Counted from the first letter of the stretch, positions 21,631-29,510 are shown. The stretch is DNA of 41,558 nt from Acidimicrobiia bacterium (GCA_023264995.1 JAHFUR010000037.1:1-41558), one strand, 5' to 3'. Translations and numbers: made by a program. The notes: generated from the letters alone by a model not told the origin.

Positions 21631-22545
21631 TCAGACCCCCGAGAGCGACAGAGCGGCCTTGGGGTCGCTCACGTAGACGAGACCGGGCCACCAGGCCTGG
21701 ACGACGGTGTCCTCCGGGCCCGAGCGGTCCTTGAGGTAGGTGCGGGTGAGGACCCCCGAGCCCTCCTCCTGGGAGATGCCGCCGAGCTGGTGGGAGGCGA
21801 CGACGCGCGCCGTGCCGGCGGTGATGCGGGGCGAGGTCACCATCTCCATGTCCAGGATGCGCCCGAGGCGGCCGGTGCGCAGGGGCGAGCCGCTGCCGGG
21901 GCCGGGGCCGTCGGACTGGAGGACCTTCAGCAGATTCTCGTTGCCGATCAGCTCGACGCCCTGGGTCGGGTTCCACAGCACCATGTCGGCGTCGTAGCCC
22001 ATCTCGGAGTTGTCGATGGCGCCCTTGGCCGCGGCCAGCATGGTGATGATCTGGGCCGAGGTGGCCGAGGTCAGGTCCACGCCCGAGGCGGTGAGGATGG
22101 GGGCGGCGTCGATGGCGGCCACCGCGATGGTGTCCTTCTTGCGCACCACGGTGTTGCGGAGCTTGGTGAGCTCCTGTATGACCAGGTCCCAGCGGTTGCG
22201 CCGGCGGGCCTCCCGGGAGATGGTGATCTGCCCGCCGTACTTGGCCGAGGCGGCGACCTTGGGGTTGGGCGCGGTGTCGGTCAGGTCGGGGAAGTCGGCC
22301 AGGGGCCGGATCTCCTCGACGTCGCTGGCGGTGAACCAGTCGGTGGAGGTGAGCTGGTCATAGACCAGGGCGCCGCTGGGGACGTCGGGGCCCTGCATGA
22401 GCATGGCATCGGCGATGGAGTAGCCGGCCACCAGGTCGTTCAGGAAGCGGGTGACCCGGGTCGGGTTGTTGAGCCAGGCGTCGACGCTGATCGTCGAGCC
22501 CGAGATGGTCGGGGGAGGGGGCGGCAGGCTGGGGTCGAAGGGCAT
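21631..22545 (-). CDS. Major capsid protein (HK97 fold)
   Basis: 304 residues. Order (protease/scaffold, decoration, this gene, connectors) and size fit an HK97-fold shell subunit. The expected features are present: an E-loop-like region (about 80-110), a long spine helix (Asn-Arg-Trp-Asp-Leu-Val-Ile-Gln-Glu-Leu-Thr), a conserved Leu-Trp-Asn-Pro segment, and a C-terminal Trp-Trp-Pro-Gly-Leu-Val-Tyr strand. RBS AGGAGG lies 11 bases before ATG 22545. No obvious cleaved delta domain, consistent with a separate scaffold. Confidence 0.9.
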   Translation of the reverse strand: MPFDPSLPPPPPTISGSTISVDAWLNNPTRVTRFLNDLVAGYSIADAMLMQGPDVPSGALVYDQLTSTDWFTASDVEEIRPLADFPDLTDTAPNPKVAASAKYGGQITISREARRRNRWDLVIQELTKLRNTVVRKKDTIAVAAIDAAPILTASGVDLTSATSAQIITMLAAAKGAIDNSEMGYDADMVLWNPTQGVELIGNENLLKVLQSDGPGPGSGSPLRTGRLGRILDMEMVTSPRITAGTARVVASHQLGGISQEEGSGVLTRTYLKDRSGPEDTVVQAWWPGLVYVSDPKAALSLSGV

Positions 22546-22560
22546 GGTCTCTGTCGCCTC

Positions 22561-22947
22561 CTAGAGGAACGCCGGCCGGAAGTCGATGAGGCACGCCGCG
22601 CCCGAGGCGCCCCCTTGAATGACCTCGCCGCAGACGATGCCGGCGGAGTGGACGATGGCCTTGCCGGCGTTGTCGGTCTCGACCAGGTCGCCGGGGGCGA
22701 GGGTGGCGCCGGCCTCCACCCAGACCTTCTGGCTGGGCTGGTGGAGCAGGACCTTGGCGCCCGAGGCTGCGTCCTCGCCGGTCACGTAGGCGACCCGGGC
22801 CGCGGCGGCGGGCACGCCCACCACCGGGCAGCCGCCGTTGGGGACGGTGGTCGTCTGCTTGACGAAGCGCCCCACGGTGAGGGCGGCGCTGGCGTGGCCG
22901 GTGATCGAGTCGCCGGCGGGGAACTTGGGGACGGAGTAGGCGCCCAT
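22561..22947 (-). CDS. Capsid decoration protein
   Basis: 128 residues, all beta. It shows the Gly-Asp-Ser-Ile-Thr-Gly-His-Ala start, a Gly-Arg-Phe-Val strand and Val-Glu-Ala-Gly-Ala-Thr-Leu-Ala-Pro-Gly-Asp pattern of trimeric head-decoration proteins (DUF2190-like). It lies between scaffold and capsid genes, the usual site, and shares one base with the scaffold stop. It would stabilise the shell at three-fold positions. Confidence 0.82.
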   Translation of the reverse strand: MGAYSVPKFPAGDSITGHASAALTVGRFVKQTTTVPNGGCPVVGVPAAAARVAYVTGEDAASGAKVLLHQPSQKVWVEAGATLAPGDLVETDNAGKAIVHSAGIVCGEVIQGGASGAACLIDFRPAFL

Positions 22948-23537
22948 CAGCGAGCGCCCCCCTTGCGGGCCCGCTCGGCCCGGACAGCGGCGACGTCGGG
23001 GGACAGCTGGGCCTCCCAGGCGTCCCAGCCGGCGCCGTCGGCCTCCTCGCCGCCGGCGTCGATGCCCCGCTCGATGGTGGGCACCACCCGGGCGAAGGTG
23101 TCGGCCAGGGCCCGGGCGGCGACGGGGTCACGGTCCCACTCCCGCTCCAGGGTGGAGCGCAGCGCTGTGTTGCTGGCGGCCAGGCGCCCCTCGCGCCGGA
23201 CGTCGGCCAGGAAGCGGTCCCGCTCCTGGGCCCGGATGCGGCCGGCGGCCAGGGAGCCCTCCTGGGCCTGGCGCTGGACCTCGGCCCACTGGTCGGCGTC
23301 GACGACCACGGTGCCCGCCGGCGCTGCGGTACCGGTGGGGGCCGGCGACGGGGTGGGCGTGGGGACCCCGGTCGGGGCGGTGCCCGTGCCGGTGGGGGTG
23401 GGCGGGGGGTCGCCCGCCGGGGGCGGCGTGTCGGTGGGCTCGGGGCGGGCGGCGAGCTCGACGACCCGGGCCATCACGGCCTCGTCGGTCGCGTCCTCGG
23501 CCAACCCCATGCTCGTGCGCAGTTCGACTGGATCCAT
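22947..23537 (-). CDS. Nested in-frame scaffold product (internal start)
   Basis: ATG 23537 has AAGGAG nine bases upstream, and the frame is that of the protease gene. The predicted 196-residue protein keeps the Pro/Thr linker and the helical C-terminal scaffold part only. In lambda the scaffold Nu3 is made the same way inside gene C. The start signal is visible; production of the short protein is inferred. Confidence 0.6.
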   Translation of the reverse strand: MDPVELRTSMGLAEDATDEAVMARVVELAARPEPTDTPPPAGDPPPTPTGTGTAPTGVPTPTPSPAPTGTAAPAGTVVVDADQWAEVQRQAQEGSLAAGRIRAQERDRFLADVRREGRLAASNTALRSTLEREWDRDPVAARALADTFARVVPTIERGIDAGGEEADGAGWDAWEAQLSPDVAAVRAERARKGGAR

Positions 23538-23879
23538 TCCGGCGACTCCTTGGCGGCTCTCGGTCCGGCTGGCGAAGACAATGGACCCACCGCCGTGCCG
23601 GCCTGCGGAGGTGGGCGTGGCGCCGGCGGCCACGTACTCGACGCGGACCTGCTCGGGGGTGCCGAAGGTCACCGTGGTGCCGGCGATGGTGAAGGGCACC
23701 CGCCACAGGTGGCCGTCGTCGTCGTCGACGATGGCAGCGAAGGGCTCCAGCTCGATCGAGCGGATCCACGGCCAGTCGCCGACGACGGGAGGGGCGTCGT
23801 AGAAGGCACGCCGGACGTCCTCCTCGGTGACGTTGGCGGCGAGGACCTGGGCGCTGCGCCCGGCCTGGGTGGTGGGCAT
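22947..23879 (-). CDS. Second nested in-frame product of the protease gene
   Basis: ATG 23879 is preceded by a perfect AGGAGG five bases away, the best ribosome binding site in the whole head module. The predicted 310-residue product lacks the protease domain but keeps the beta-rich insert and scaffold. Either a gene fusion removed an older stop codon before this start, or the start is still used. Weaker evidence than a separate gene would give. Confidence 0.45.
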   Translation of the reverse strand: MPTTQAGRSAQVLAANVTEEDVRRAFYDAPPVVGDWPWIRSIELEPFAAIVDDDDGHLWRVPFTIAGTTVTFGTPEQVRVEYVAAGATPTSAGRHGGGSIVFASRTESRQGVAGMDPVELRTSMGLAEDATDEAVMARVVELAARPEPTDTPPPAGDPPPTPTGTGTAPTGVPTPTPSPAPTGTAAPAGTVVVDADQWAEVQRQAQEGSLAAGRIRAQERDRFLADVRREGRLAASNTALRSTLEREWDRDPVAARALADTFARVVPTIERGIDAGGEEADGAGWDAWEAQLSPDVAAVRAERARKGGAR

Positions 23880-24410
23880 GGTGTCCTCCTTGAGGGTGAC
23901 CTGGGCCTCGGCCGCGGTCCGGGCCGCATAGACGGCGCGCACGTCGGCCAGGGTGGAGATGGCGGGGAGCTCGACGCCGAGGAAGCTGATGAAGTCGATG
24001 ACCAGGGCGTGCGTCCGGCCCGTCTCGCTGGTCACGTTGCGCCTGCCCTGGATCGAGCGCGAGGGCCAGCAGTAGGGCATGAGCTCGGCCAGCCAGGAGG
24101 GCACGCCCTCCAGGTCGCAGGCCAGGGTGGCGCCGTCGTTGGCCGTGCGCAGGTTGGTGCCCCCGCCCCACACCGGCGATCCGGGACCGAAGGCGGCGGC
24201 CGTCGTCGGCTCCCGGTGGCCGAAGATCACTTTCGGCGCCCGGATCGACGGGTCGTCGAGGGCGGCGATCGCCGCGGCGATGTCCTCGACGGTGAAGGTG
24301 CCGTCCTCGGTCCCGTCGCACATGAGCGGCCAGTGCAGGCCGGCGTCGACGAGCTCGACGTCGGGGATCGTGGTGAGCAGCGGGGCCGGGCCGGCGGCGA
24401 GGTCGGTCAT
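22947..24410 (-). CDS. Capsid maturation protease with C-terminal scaffold
   Basis: 487 residues from ATG 24410, overlapping the portal stop by four bases. Residues about 1-165 resemble Mu gpI-type head proteases, with Phe-Gly-His-Arg early and Ser-Arg-Ser-Ile near 130 as candidate active-site parts. Then comes a beta-rich insert (about 178-285), an Ala/Pro/Thr linker and a helical, charged C-terminus typical of scaffolds. Two in-frame ATGs inside the gene have strong Shine-Dalgarno sequences (23879 and 23537), so shorter products are likely. The protease would cut scaffold and other head proteins during maturation. Confidence 0.8.
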   Translation of the reverse strand: MTDLAAGPAPLLTTIPDVELVDAGLHWPLMCDGTEDGTFTVEDIAAAIAALDDPSIRAPKVIFGHREPTTAAAFGPGSPVWGGGTNLRTANDGATLACDLEGVPSWLAELMPYCWPSRSIQGRRNVTSETGRTHALVIDFISFLGVELPAISTLADVRAVYAARTAAEAQVTLKEDTMPTTQAGRSAQVLAANVTEEDVRRAFYDAPPVVGDWPWIRSIELEPFAAIVDDDDGHLWRVPFTIAGTTVTFGTPEQVRVEYVAAGATPTSAGRHGGGSIVFASRTESRQGVAGMDPVELRTSMGLAEDATDEAVMARVVELAARPEPTDTPPPAGDPPPTPTGTGTAPTGVPTPTPSPAPTGTAAPAGTVVVDADQWAEVQRQAQEGSLAAGRIRAQERDRFLADVRREGRLAASNTALRSTLEREWDRDPVAARALADTFARVVPTIERGIDAGGEEADGAGWDAWEAQLSPDVAAVRAERARKGGAR

Positions 24411-26443
24411 GCCGGCTCCAGCAGGCACTGGCAGTTGGGGTGCAGCGGGGGCAGGTCGCCCCAGTCCGAGGAGGTCTCCCCGTCGCGGTCGCCGCAGTCG
24501 TCGTCGGTGTCGTCGCCGGAGTAGCGCACCCAGCGCGTCTCGGTGATGCCCATGCCGGCCCAGGTGTCGACGGCGCCGGCGATCGTGGACCGGTGGTACT
24601 CGGTGAAGGCGATGCGCTCGGCGGCCGCCGTGTCCGCAGCGGTCGAGGCCAGGATCTCGATCACCACCGACTGCGCCGGCTCCTCGGCCTCGCCCCAGCC
24701 CAGCGAGGCGGCCAGGCGGTCGGCCAGCGACGACAGGATGCCGGCGGCGATCTCCCCCGCCCGGGCCACTATGTCGGTGAGGCTGGCCACCACCACCGTC
24801 GGGCGCCGGCCAGGGCGTGCCGCTTTCGTGACCGCGGATGAGGCCGACTCGGCCCCGGTGTCGTAGGCGTCGCTCCACAGCTCGACGAGCAGCTCGGCCA
24901 GCGGCGCCGTCTCCTCGATCGACAGGCCGGCGGCCACCGCTGTGGAGGCGTCGTCGCCGGCCGCCACCGCTGTGGCGATGGCCTCGCTGTCTACGAGCGT
25001 AGACAGCAGCTCGGCCACCCGGGCCCGCCACTCGACGGCGGCCGTGGCGGTGGCGGCGCTGAGGTGAGCCGAGCGCCGGCGGGAGGCCCGCGCTGCGGCG
25101 GTGGTGGGGGCGGGCGGAGCGGGCGGCGATTCCGCCGGAATGACCCGCCGGCCCAGCCGGTAGCGGGCCCGCTGGAGGTCCTCGAGCGAGGAGTCGGCGA
25201 CGACCACGCCGGCCTTGACCAGCTCGACGAGATCCTTGGGGTCGATGTCGCGCTCGGCGTCGACGGGGCGGGTGACCAGCGCCGGCGCCGGGTCCTCCGG
25301 GCCGTAGTTCCAGTCCCACAGGTCCTCGATCACATGCCCGGTGAACACGTCGGCCAGGTCGCCGGCGACGGAGTCCACCGACGCGGCGAACTGGTCGACG
25401 AAGGTCTCGCCCAGGGCCCGGTTGCCCGAGGCCTCGGCCGTGCCCAGGCGCAGGAAGGCGGCCATGGCCGCGTCGGCCATCTGGGCCCGCTCATCGGCGA
25501 TGGCGGCGCCGATGTCGGGCAGGGTGCCGCGGACGCCCTCGAAGGTGAGCGAGGAGCCGGCAGGGATGCCGACGCCGGACTGGTCGCCGGCCCGGCTGGC
25601 CACGGCGATGTCGCGCATGACGTCGATCTCGTCCTGGGTCGAGCCGGGAGCGGCCATGCCCACCGGCATGCCGCTGGACTGGCGCTCCATGAGGTAGGCC
25701 CGGGCCCGCAGGAGGCGGTCGAGGCGCAGCCAGTTGCCGTAGACGTCGCGGAACATCGACGTGCCCTGCCACGACGCGCCCTCTCGCTCGTGGGCGTACC
25801 AGACCAGCCACGCCACCGGGATCGGCTCGGGGCGCTCGGTGCCGATGGCGTACTGGGTGATGGACTCCAGGCCGCCGTCTCGGGCCACGGTGATCTCGGC
25901 GATCGTGCGGGGGAAGCGGGGGGAGAGCTTGCGCAGGCGGGCCATCCCGGTGGCGGCCAGGACCTCGGCGTCGACGACCTGCTCGAAGGCCATGTGCCCG
26001 TAGAGGAGCTTCAGCAGGGCCAGGCGCCGGTGCTCGCTGAAGGAGAACCGTCCCCGCCGGCGCAGCGGCGGGCGGCGATCGGCGCCCAGCACGGGGAGGT
26101 CGAGATTGTCGGCCAGCTCGGCGACGCGCGCAGGGTCCGCGTCCTGGGGATCGAGGGCGAAGACGCCGGGCCGGCAGATGGGCCCGGTGACGGCCCGGTA
26201 GATCATGCCGACGGTGCCGTTGCGGCGCATCCGGGTGGCGGTGCGCACGCTCTCGGGCCACACCCACGCCGCCGTCTCCTCGGCCTGGTCGTCGGGCACA
26301 CCCCGGCCCCAGCCCGGGCCCGTCCCATAGCCGGCGTTGACGTAGCCCCGCTCGGCGGTGGGGACCTCGGACTGGGTGGCCACGAGCGCCGACGGTAGGA
26401 GCCGGCGCCGGCGGGGCTGCGGAGGTGGGAGCAGTCCGGGCAC
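24407..26443 (-). CDS. Portal protein fused to a Mu-F-like head morphogenesis domain
   Basis: 678 residues from GTG 26443. Residues about 40-450 are a portal of the Mu gp29 (DUF935-like) group, with the segment Glu-His-Arg-Arg-Leu-Ala-Leu-Leu-Lys-Leu-Leu-Tyr-Gly-His-Met-Ala-Phe-Glu. After a Pro/Ala/Arg linker (about 440-470), the C-terminal 200 residues are helical and end with Cys-Gly-Asp-Arg-Asp-Gly ... Leu-His-Pro-Asn-Cys-Gln-Cys, the zinc-site signature of Mu gpF minor head proteins. Portal and gpF are usually separate genes. A 181-bp gap (26444-26624) before the gene shows nothing else convincing; a GTG at residue 20 is an alternative start. Confidence 0.85.
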   Translation of the reverse strand: MPGLLPPPQPRRRRLLPSALVATQSEVPTAERGYVNAGYGTGPGWGRGVPDDQAEETAAWVWPESVRTATRMRRNGTVGMIYRAVTGPICRPGVFALDPQDADPARVAELADNLDLPVLGADRRPPLRRRGRFSFSEHRRLALLKLLYGHMAFEQVVDAEVLAATGMARLRKLSPRFPRTIAEITVARDGGLESITQYAIGTERPEPIPVAWLVWYAHEREGASWQGTSMFRDVYGNWLRLDRLLRARAYLMERQSSGMPVGMAAPGSTQDEIDVMRDIAVASRAGDQSGVGIPAGSSLTFEGVRGTLPDIGAAIADERAQMADAAMAAFLRLGTAEASGNRALGETFVDQFAASVDSVAGDLADVFTGHVIEDLWDWNYGPEDPAPALVTRPVDAERDIDPKDLVELVKAGVVVADSSLEDLQRARYRLGRRVIPAESPPAPPAPTTAAARASRRRSAHLSAATATAAVEWRARVAELLSTLVDSEAIATAVAAGDDASTAVAAGLSIEETAPLAELLVELWSDAYDTGAESASSAVTKAARPGRRPTVVVASLTDIVARAGEIAAGILSSLADRLAASLGWGEAEEPAQSVVIEILASTAADTAAAERIAFTEYHRSTIAGAVDTWAGMGITETRWVRYSGDDTDDDCGDRDGETSSDWGDLPPLHPNCQCLLEPA

Positions 26444-26624
26444 GCTCCCGGCTCGATCAAGGGGCGCTCACGCAACCGACCTCGGGGCGCCTCGACGGCG
26501 GGCCCGACCTCTGCTCCCTGTCCACGACGGTGTCACACCCGGCGGGCAGAGTGGGGCCATGACGCCCGACAGGCCCCGCCCTCCGCTCGACGACCCGGAC
26601 GGTGGCCGCCGTGGCGACTGAGCG

Positions 26625-28364
26625 CTAGGTCCCCTCGGTCCACACGTCGCCGGCCAACCACCCGCCGTCGTCGTCGCCGGCCCGCCGGCCCGCCGGCGCC
26701 ACCACCTTGGCGATCGACGGCCGCAGGGCCAGGCCCCGGCGCACGACCCGGCCCCAGGCCGCCATCACCAGGGCGTCGCCGGCGTCCGTGGAGCGGCCCA
26801 GGCGCTTGCGAATCTCGTCCTTGGACTCGATGACGATGTGGCGCTCTCGAGTCCGGCTCTCCCGCCACTTCGGTGTGGTCAGGTCGCCGGTCAGCTTGTC
26901 GTCGGGGGGCAGGGCCAGCGTCGCGCCCAGGGCCGGGTCGAGCAGCTCGCGCAGGTGCCACCACGCTCCGGCCCGCAGATTCGCAAAATGCAGCACCCCG
27001 GAGCTGTCGGTCCAGGTGGTGCCCGTCCCGGCCCGGAAGGCATGGGTGCGCCGGCCCAGGTCGCGGTAGCCGCGGCGGAAGGCGTCATAGACGCTGGCCC
27101 CCACCCCCTCGGAGTCGACGAGCACGAGCGGGCCCGCCGGCCCCATGCCCACGTGGCTTAGGGCGCTGGCGGCGGTGGTGGGGCCGTCACCACGGGCCAG
27201 CTCGACCGGGCGCCCGGCGACGTCGCCGGCGAGGGCGACGAGCACGGAGCGGTCCGTCCCGCCCCGGGCCACGTCGATACCGGCGTCGGTGGCCACGCCG
27301 GCCTGGTCGGCCCGGCTGAGGGCGAGCCACCGTTCGTTGGCCGCCTGGACCCAGGACAGGGGCACGACGGTGTCGGCCGAGTCATCAGCGAACTCGCCGA
27401 GGGCGTGGTTGCGGTAGAGGGTGCTGTCGACGCCCCACAGCTCGGCCAGGTCGACCAGGGAGGAGGCTGACACCTGGCCGGCGGCCACGGCCTGGGCCTG
27501 GGTGATGTGCTGGCGGGCCCAGTTGGGGCCGACCGCGCCGCGGGCCAGGTCGTAGAAGCGGCCCTCAGGGCGGCCGGCCGAGCTCACGGCCAGGGCGTAG
27601 AAGCTGGCGCCGGTCTCGGGCCCGTAGCGGGTGCTGCCGCCCTCGATGGCATCGAAGACGGCGGTGCGGATGCCCTTGGCCTCGTCGAGGACGACCAGGA
27701 CCTGGCTGGCGTGCAGGCCCTCGATCGTGCCGGCGTCGCCCGGCGCGGCGGCGAAGGCCTCACCGTAGCCAAGCTTGATGCCCTGGTCGAGCAGCTCCCG
27801 GTGCGCCAGCCACGGCGGCCGGCCGAGCTCCTCCCACCGGAGGCGATGGGCCCACTTGTGGATCTCCGGCCACAGGTAGTCATCGAGCTGGCGGGCCACC
27901 GTGGCCGTGGTGGCGATCTTCCAGTCCGTGCCGAAGTACTCCCGGGTGGCGGCGAACCACAGCACGGCCACCGCGGCGATCGCCGAGCCGCCGGCGCCGC
28001 GCAGCTTGCGCAGCACCAGGCGCTGGCGGCGGGCCAGGGTGGACAGGGCTTCGACCTGGTAGTCGTGCAGGTGCTTCCCCTCGGGCCAGGCCATGGCGTC
28101 GCGGGCGAAGGCGACGGGGTCGGACCACCACCGGCTGTAGCGGGCGTTCATCGTCTCGCGCTCACGGGCGATGCGGGCGGCCTCGGTCTCGGCGCCGGCC
28201 GCGCCCTCGGCCCGCGCCATGGCCTCCTCGACGACGTCGAGCTCCTCGGCCGAGCAGCCCCGGAGGTAGGCGGCCAGGCGGGCCTCGGTCATCGCCGCCA
28301 GCTCCCGGCCCAGCTCCAGGAGGGCGTCGACGTCGGTGCCGGCGGCGGGTTCGGTGAGGGTCAC
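26625..28364 (-). CDS. terL: Terminase large subunit
   Basis: 579 residues from GTG 28364. DNA-packaging motor and nuclease. The ATPase half has a deviant Walker A (Arg-Lys-Leu-Arg-Gly-Ala-Gly-Gly-Ser, without the usual Gly-Lys-Ser) and a clear Walker B (Val-Leu-Val-Val-Leu-Asp-Glu). The RNase H-like nuclease half has Asp residues in Gly-Ile-Asp-Val-Ala-Arg-Gly-Gly-Thr-Asp, Leu-Val-Asp-Ser-Glu-Gly and Asp-Ala-Gly-Asp-Ala-Leu. It follows the small subunit by 28 bases and precedes the portal. An N-terminal helical extension of about 75 residues is unusual but not unique. Confidence 0.93.
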   Translation of the reverse strand: MTLTEPAAGTDVDALLELGRELAAMTEARLAAYLRGCSAEELDVVEEAMARAEGAAGAETEAARIARERETMNARYSRWWSDPVAFARDAMAWPEGKHLHDYQVEALSTLARRQRLVLRKLRGAGGSAIAAVAVLWFAATREYFGTDWKIATTATVARQLDDYLWPEIHKWAHRLRWEELGRPPWLAHRELLDQGIKLGYGEAFAAAPGDAGTIEGLHASQVLVVLDEAKGIRTAVFDAIEGGSTRYGPETGASFYALAVSSAGRPEGRFYDLARGAVGPNWARQHITQAQAVAAGQVSASSLVDLAELWGVDSTLYRNHALGEFADDSADTVVPLSWVQAANERWLALSRADQAGVATDAGIDVARGGTDRSVLVALAGDVAGRPVELARGDGPTTAASALSHVGMGPAGPLVLVDSEGVGASVYDAFRRGYRDLGRRTHAFRAGTGTTWTDSSGVLHFANLRAGAWWHLRELLDPALGATLALPPDDKLTGDLTTPKWRESRTRERHIVIESKDEIRKRLGRSTDAGDALVMAAWGRVVRRGLALRPSIAKVVAPAGRRAGDDDGGWLAGDVWTEGT

Positions 28365-28392
28365 CGCTCACCGATCCAATAGCTACTGGACG

Positions 28393-28914
28393 TCACGCCG
28401 GCTTGATGTTGCCGGCGGCCTTGTCCACCTTCGGCGCCGGCGCTTTACCTCTCGCCGGCGGCGACGCCTTTTTGCCCGTCGCTGACGCCTTCTTTCGAGT
28501 CGCCGGCTTGGCCTTGGCCGGCGACCGCAGCTTGCGGGCCCGGTCCAGGAGGTCGCCGGCGCGCACGTCGAGGGGGATGGGCCCGCCGTCGGGCCCCGTG
28601 TGCTCGTGCACGTGCTTGGCCCCGAGGCCGGCCCGGTCGAGAATGTCGCGGGCCGCGCTCAGGGCCACGGCCTCGGACTCGGCATAGTCGATCAGGGCCC
28701 GGATCCGGGCCAGGGCCGGATCGGTCATCTCCAGGATGCGGGCGAAGGCGTCGTCGCGGATGGCCTTGGCGTGCTTCTTGCCGGTCTCGGTGGCGCCGCC
28801 GTGGAGATAGCACTGGCCGAACCCGACGTGGTCGGTCCGAAAACCGGCCTTGTTGCCGCAGCTGTCGCCGGCTCTCGTGCGCGCCCCGCAATGGGGGTTT
28901 GGCGTGACCTCCAT
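28393..28914 (-). CDS. Terminase small subunit-like zinc protein
   Basis: 173 residues. The N-terminus is a Cys/His cluster (Cys9, Cys19, Cys35, His38, then Gly-Gly), a motif common in proteins encoded just before large terminases. A helical middle (about 50-105) ends with Ala-Arg-Asp-Ile-Leu-Asp-Arg-Ala-Gly-Leu, and the last 45 residues are Lys/Ala/Pro-rich and strongly basic, like a DNA-binding tail. It would recognise phage DNA for packaging. The start region is duplicated (see 28904-28939). Confidence 0.78.
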   Translation of the reverse strand: MEVTPNPHCGARTRAGDSCGNKAGFRTDHVGFGQCYLHGGATETGKKHAKAIRDDAFARILEMTDPALARIRALIDYAESEAVALSAARDILDRAGLGAKHVHEHTGPDGGPIPLDVRAGDLLDRARKLRSPAKAKPATRKKASATGKKASPPARGKAPAPKVDKAAGNIKPA

Positions 28915-28939
28915 GGCCTAGGTGACCTGCATGGCCTAG
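28904..28939 (+). repeat. Two tandem 18-bp units spanning the WhiB stop and the small terminase start
   Basis: Units 28904-28921 and 28922-28939 differ at one base. The left copy contains the ATG of the small terminase gene. The right copy contains a decoy ATG followed after three sense codons by TAG, and also the WhiB stop. A recent duplication is the simplest origin; an effect on initiation is possible. Confidence 0.7.
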
Positions 28940-29421
28940 GCCGGCTGGCGCCGGCGGTCAGCCGCGGGGCGAACGCCCCTCGGGCCCGGCGGCCGGCGGC
29001 CGGCGAGACCGTCGTGGAGGTCGGCCACGGCCCGGGCGTAGGCCACCTCGACGTAGCGGCCGGGGACGAGGCGGGTCCGCCGTCGCCCGAGCTCGCCCCC
29101 GAGCCAGTCCAGGCCGAAGCCCCGGGCCATGAGGTCCTCGAGCAGTTCCCGGGTCGGGCCGGCCGGGATGACGCTGCGGGCCATGTAGGACTGGCGGCCG
29201 TGGCGGTGCTGGAGGATCTGCCGGCGCTCGTCCTCGCTGCGGCCGCCCCACACGCCGTAGCGCTCCCGCCGGGCCAGCGCGTCCTCCAGGCAGTCCGCCC
29301 TCACCGGGCAGGTCCCGCAGATGGCCTTGGCCTCGGCGGCCTCGACGCCGGCGGGCGGGTACCACAGGTCGGGGTCCTGGCCCCGGCAGGCGGCCTCCAG
29401 GGCCCAATCGGCGGACTGCAT
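28936..29421 (-). CDS. WhiB-family iron-sulfur transcription factor
   Basis: 161 residues. The four cluster Cys are Cys12, Cys35, Cys38 and Cys44, followed by the Gly-Val-Trp-Gly-Gly turn (56-60) and a basic Arg/Glu/His stretch. WhiB proteins bind a 4Fe-4S cluster and sigma factor region 4. The extra 80 residues after the core are longer than in most WhiB proteins and of unknown fold. It is the first gene of the leftward late operon, so it could activate late genes or act on host WhiB regulators; phage TM4 WhiB is known to interfere with a host homologue. No clear ribosome site precedes the ATG. Confidence 0.92.
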   Translation of the reverse strand: MQSADWALEAACRGQDPDLWYPPAGVEAAEAKAICGTCPVRADCLEDALARRERYGVWGGRSEDERRQILQHRHGRQSYMARSVIPAGPTRELLEDLMARGFGLDWLGGELGRRRTRLVPGRYVEVAYARAVADLHDGLAGRRPPGPRGVRPAADRRRQPA

Positions 29422-29445
29422 TTCGCTCTAAAGGATAGGGCCCCG

Positions 29446-29451
29446 TGTCAA
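29446..29451 (-). promoter_or_regulatory. Possible -35 element upstream of WhiB
   Basis: A perfect TTGACA on the minus strand lies 24 bases before the WhiB ATG. No good -10 lies at 16-18 bases; TATCCT is 8 bases and TAGAGC 15 bases downstream. Either promoter spacing is unusual or an activator is needed. Confidence 0.35.
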
Positions 29452-29468
29452 GAATGGGTCTCATGCTC

Positions 29469-29510
29469 GTAGATCGACACGGCGCGAAAGAACGCGCGGT
29501 GTCGATCTAC
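29469..29510 (-). terminator. Strong 18-bp hairpin after the HTH gene
   Basis: Arms 29469-29486 and 29493-29510 are complementary at 17 of 18 positions, with a 6-base loop. The right arm covers the TAG of the minus-strand HTH gene (29507-29509). There is no T-run after it, as is common for actinobacterial intrinsic terminators. It would separate the HTH transcript from WhiB. A protein-binding dyad is the alternative. Confidence 0.6.

Noticed and set aside
26444-26624. A small gene between terminase and portal, including a short plus-strand frame at 26560-26622
   Set aside because: Only about 20 codons with no ribosome site, opposite to the operon. Most likely leader sequence of the portal gene.
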